Part shown: positions 62,970 through 64,000 of the stretch, in pieces
Numbering within the stretch: position 1 is the stretch's first letter
How the letters are laid out: each line of letters starts with the position of its first letter
Source: Pseudomonas hamedanensis
Lineage (GTDB): Bacteria; Pseudomonadota; Gammaproteobacteria; Pseudomonadales; Pseudomonadaceae
Reading direction: 5' to 3'
DNA length: 64,000 nucleotides
Assembly (NCBI RefSeq): GCF_014268595.2
Contig: NZ_CP077091.1
Coordinates: forward strand, 5,952,501 to 6,016,500
Notes under the pieces: model-generated
Told to the model about the DNA's origin: nothing
What the model saw: the letters and a program-made list of their open reading frames with translations, nothing else
Database searches by the model: none
Made by a program: the position numbers and the translations under genes

Positions 62970-63731
62970 TTGACGGCCGACCTCACTGTTCCCTTTTACC
63001 TGGACTGGAAATTTTGGTCTTTCGCCGTATCGTTCGCCGCGATAGTCCTTTCGCAAATGCCGCCGATCCACTTGCTCATTCGTCCACGTCGCTTAGATGT
63101 TGAGGTGCATAGTCGAATTCAGCTGATGCATCGAGTCGGTAACGCCAACGTAGGGCTCTTAGTGGGTATTACCAATTCGGGGGGACGCGCGCTGAGGATC
63201 AGATCGATGCGCGCTGACATAACGCGAGACGGACACCCGTTTGCCTCTTTGCCGTGCCTGTCTTACTTCGAGACCCCTTCGTCAACCTCCAGCGTCTTGT
63301 TCGTTCCGTTTTTATTACAACCCAACGAAAGCTGGTCGCACGGTGTCGGCTTTTTCAATCCGTTTGATCGACAGACGGAAAAAAACTATCGGTCTTGCAT
63401 TTCGCGTCTGAAAGCTGACATCCGTCACAAGCTGGATGCTCAACCTCCAGGAAGCAAGGAGTGGGTTGAAGCCGACCCTGATGCTGTTGCTCCATTCATG
63501 GAAATGTTCACCAAATTTTTCAATCTGGAGCCAGGCGAATACGCGGTGTCACTGACGGTTACGGCCGAACCTGGATCGGCTTCGTACTCGAAAAAATACA
63601 GGTTCACCATGTTCGAAAGCGACACCGAGGAATTACGAGCGCAGTCAGAAAGATATAAATTTGGGACGTTTATAGCGTTCGATGACCCGGAGGTAGCAAT
63701 AACCATCCCTCTTACCGAAGACACAAACTAG
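62970..63731 (+). CDS. single-pass membrane protein of unknown function (island cargo)
   Basis: 253 residues, not recognised. A TTG start at 62970 is supported by AAGGAG six bases upstream (62958-62963). One hydrophobic helix (about residues 14-36) is followed by RPRR, a positive-inside signal that would place the C-terminal domain in the cytoplasm. That domain (about 40-250) is rich in alternating hydrophobic strands (VGLLVGITNSGGRALRIRSM) and looks like a beta-sandwich, then a helical part (about 130-190) and a final strand region (YAVSLTVTAEPGSASYSKKYRF). It is intact and isolated in a decayed element beside a toxin-antitoxin pair, so it may be cargo under selection, for example phage exclusion; that is inference only. 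Confidence 0.75.
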   Translation: MTADLTVPFYLDWKFWSFAVSFAAIVLSQMPPIHLLIRPRRLDVEVHSRIQLMHRVGNANVGLLVGITNSGGRALRIRSMRADITRDGHPFASLPCLSYFETPSSTSSVLFVPFLLQPNESWSHGVGFFNPFDRQTEKNYRSCISRLKADIRHKLDAQPPGSKEWVEADPDAVAPFMEMFTKFFNLEPGEYAVSLTVTAEPGSASYSKKYRFTMFESDTEELRAQSERYKFGTFIAFDDPEVAITIPLTEDTN

Positions 63732-63809
63732 GACTCGAGATTCAGCGGTATCAAGACGGAGATCCATGTCAGTCGCAGGAAAATGCCTACCATCGACTTC
63801 TGATATGTC

Positions 63810-63827
63810 CGTCCAACATCCGTCCAA
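63810..63827. promoter_or_regulatory. candidate integrase arm-type sites, right end
   Basis: CGTCCAA at 63810-63816 and 63821-63827, direct and 11 bp apart as at the left end, about 97 bp inside attR. Confidence 0.55.
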
Positions 63828-63923
63828 AACGGGCGCAAATTTATCCTGCACATATGCACATACACGCTCCAGCAATGACGAGTTTACTGGCTTTAAGCAA
63901 TGGACCTTGGGCTTTTACTCGGG

Positions 63924-63960
63924 CTCATAATCCTTTGGTCCACGGTTCGAGTCCGTGTGG
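63924..63960. other. attR (partial tRNA-Ile2 copy)
   Basis: 37-bp exact copy of the tRNA 3' part, then CCCCCCAAA instead of GCCCACCAAA. It lacks the D-arm and 5' acceptor, so it is not a functional tRNA. It marks the chromosomal junction of the element. Confidence 0.88.
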
Positions 63961-64000
63961 CCCCCCAAACAAATAAAGGCTTATACTTGATGGCATAGGC

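Larger units (their letters stand above)
60598..63960. mobile_element. decayed integrative element in tRNA-Ile2
   Basis: A 3.4-kb segment between the intact tRNA (3' part 60598-60634) and a perfect 37-bp copy at 63924-63960. The tRNA-proximal end holds an integrase 3' remnant pointing at the tRNA, the usual layout. Contents: integrase pseudogene, phage-like small ORFs, DUF1778/GNAT pair, unknown membrane protein. There are no structural or replication genes, so it is an eroded prophage or satellite. Codon use and lower GC in parts (for example 61,200-61,450) differ from the flanks. Confidence 0.88.

Noticed and set aside
63645-63875. 76-codon minus-strand frame at the island's right end
   Set aside because: Mostly antisense to the membrane protein gene and crosses the arm-site motifs; no start context.
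63924-63960. Second tRNA gene with CAT anticodon
   Set aside because: Only the 3' half is present, without 5' acceptor or D-arm, and the acceptor end is altered; it is an att duplicate.

Overview
The window is about 60 kb of core chromosome from a Pseudomonas of the fluorescens group, followed by a 3.4 kb foreign insertion next to a tRNA gene. The assignment rests on gene content and order (tyrS, M23 peptidase, anmK, erpA, argC, hemJ, coq7, speD, vfr, trpGDC, estP, trpE, lptD-surA-pdxA-rsmA-apaGH, rpsU-dnaG-rpoD), which follows the familiar Pseudomonas layout, and on many short palindromic REP elements with GAGC(A/C)(A/G)GCTC-type cores. Gene names come from recognising protein families by eye; no database search was run.

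Layout. 1-310: tandem promoters of an rRNA operon reading leftwards out of the window. 315-9,730: tyrS, a cell-wall peptidase and anmK (muropeptide recycling), erpA (Fe-S), argC, hemJ (haem) and a run of small metabolic genes. 9,926-13,724: coq7, speD, an OsmC protein, the cAMP regulator vfr and a lipoate-ligase-like gene. 13,846-21,862: tryptophan synthesis split into trpGDC and gph-trpE blocks with the esterase autotransporter estP between them. Each trp block is preceded by a short peptide ending Arg-Trp-Arg-Trp-Arg-Ala, and the one before trpE is the in-frame C-terminus of gph. 21,977-31,364: an alcohol dehydrogenase, a four-gene polyamine-type ABC importer and a two-component system, all leftward. 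31,439-42,793: a DUF3530 protein, djlA, murU-amgK, and the outer-membrane biogenesis and maintenance block lptD-surA-pdxA-rsmA-apaG-apaH, then glpE. 43,090-47,963: the prkA-yeaH-spoVR stress trio. 48,027-60,550: cca, folK-folB, plsY, tsaD, rpsU, dnaG, rpoD and a large GGDEF/EAL sensor.

The only clearly accessory region is 60,598-63,960. It lies between an intact tRNA-Ile2(CAU) gene and a 37-bp copy of that tRNA's 3' part, the signature of integrase-mediated insertion. Inside are a truncated, frameshifted tyrosine-integrase remnant, phage-like small ORF fragments, a DUF1778/GNAT toxin-antitoxin pair, and an unrecognised single-pass membrane protein of 253 residues. Paired CGTCCAA motifs 11 bp apart sit near both ends and look like integrase arm sites. 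The membrane protein, as cargo kept in a decayed element beside an addiction module, is the best candidate here for something undescribed.

Functional links: anmK, murU and amgK belong to cell-wall recycling. The two sensor proteins (28,968 and 56,804) share a periplasmic amino-acid-binding-like input domain but have different outputs. The two trp leader peptides suggest coordinated translation-coupled control of the split trp genes.
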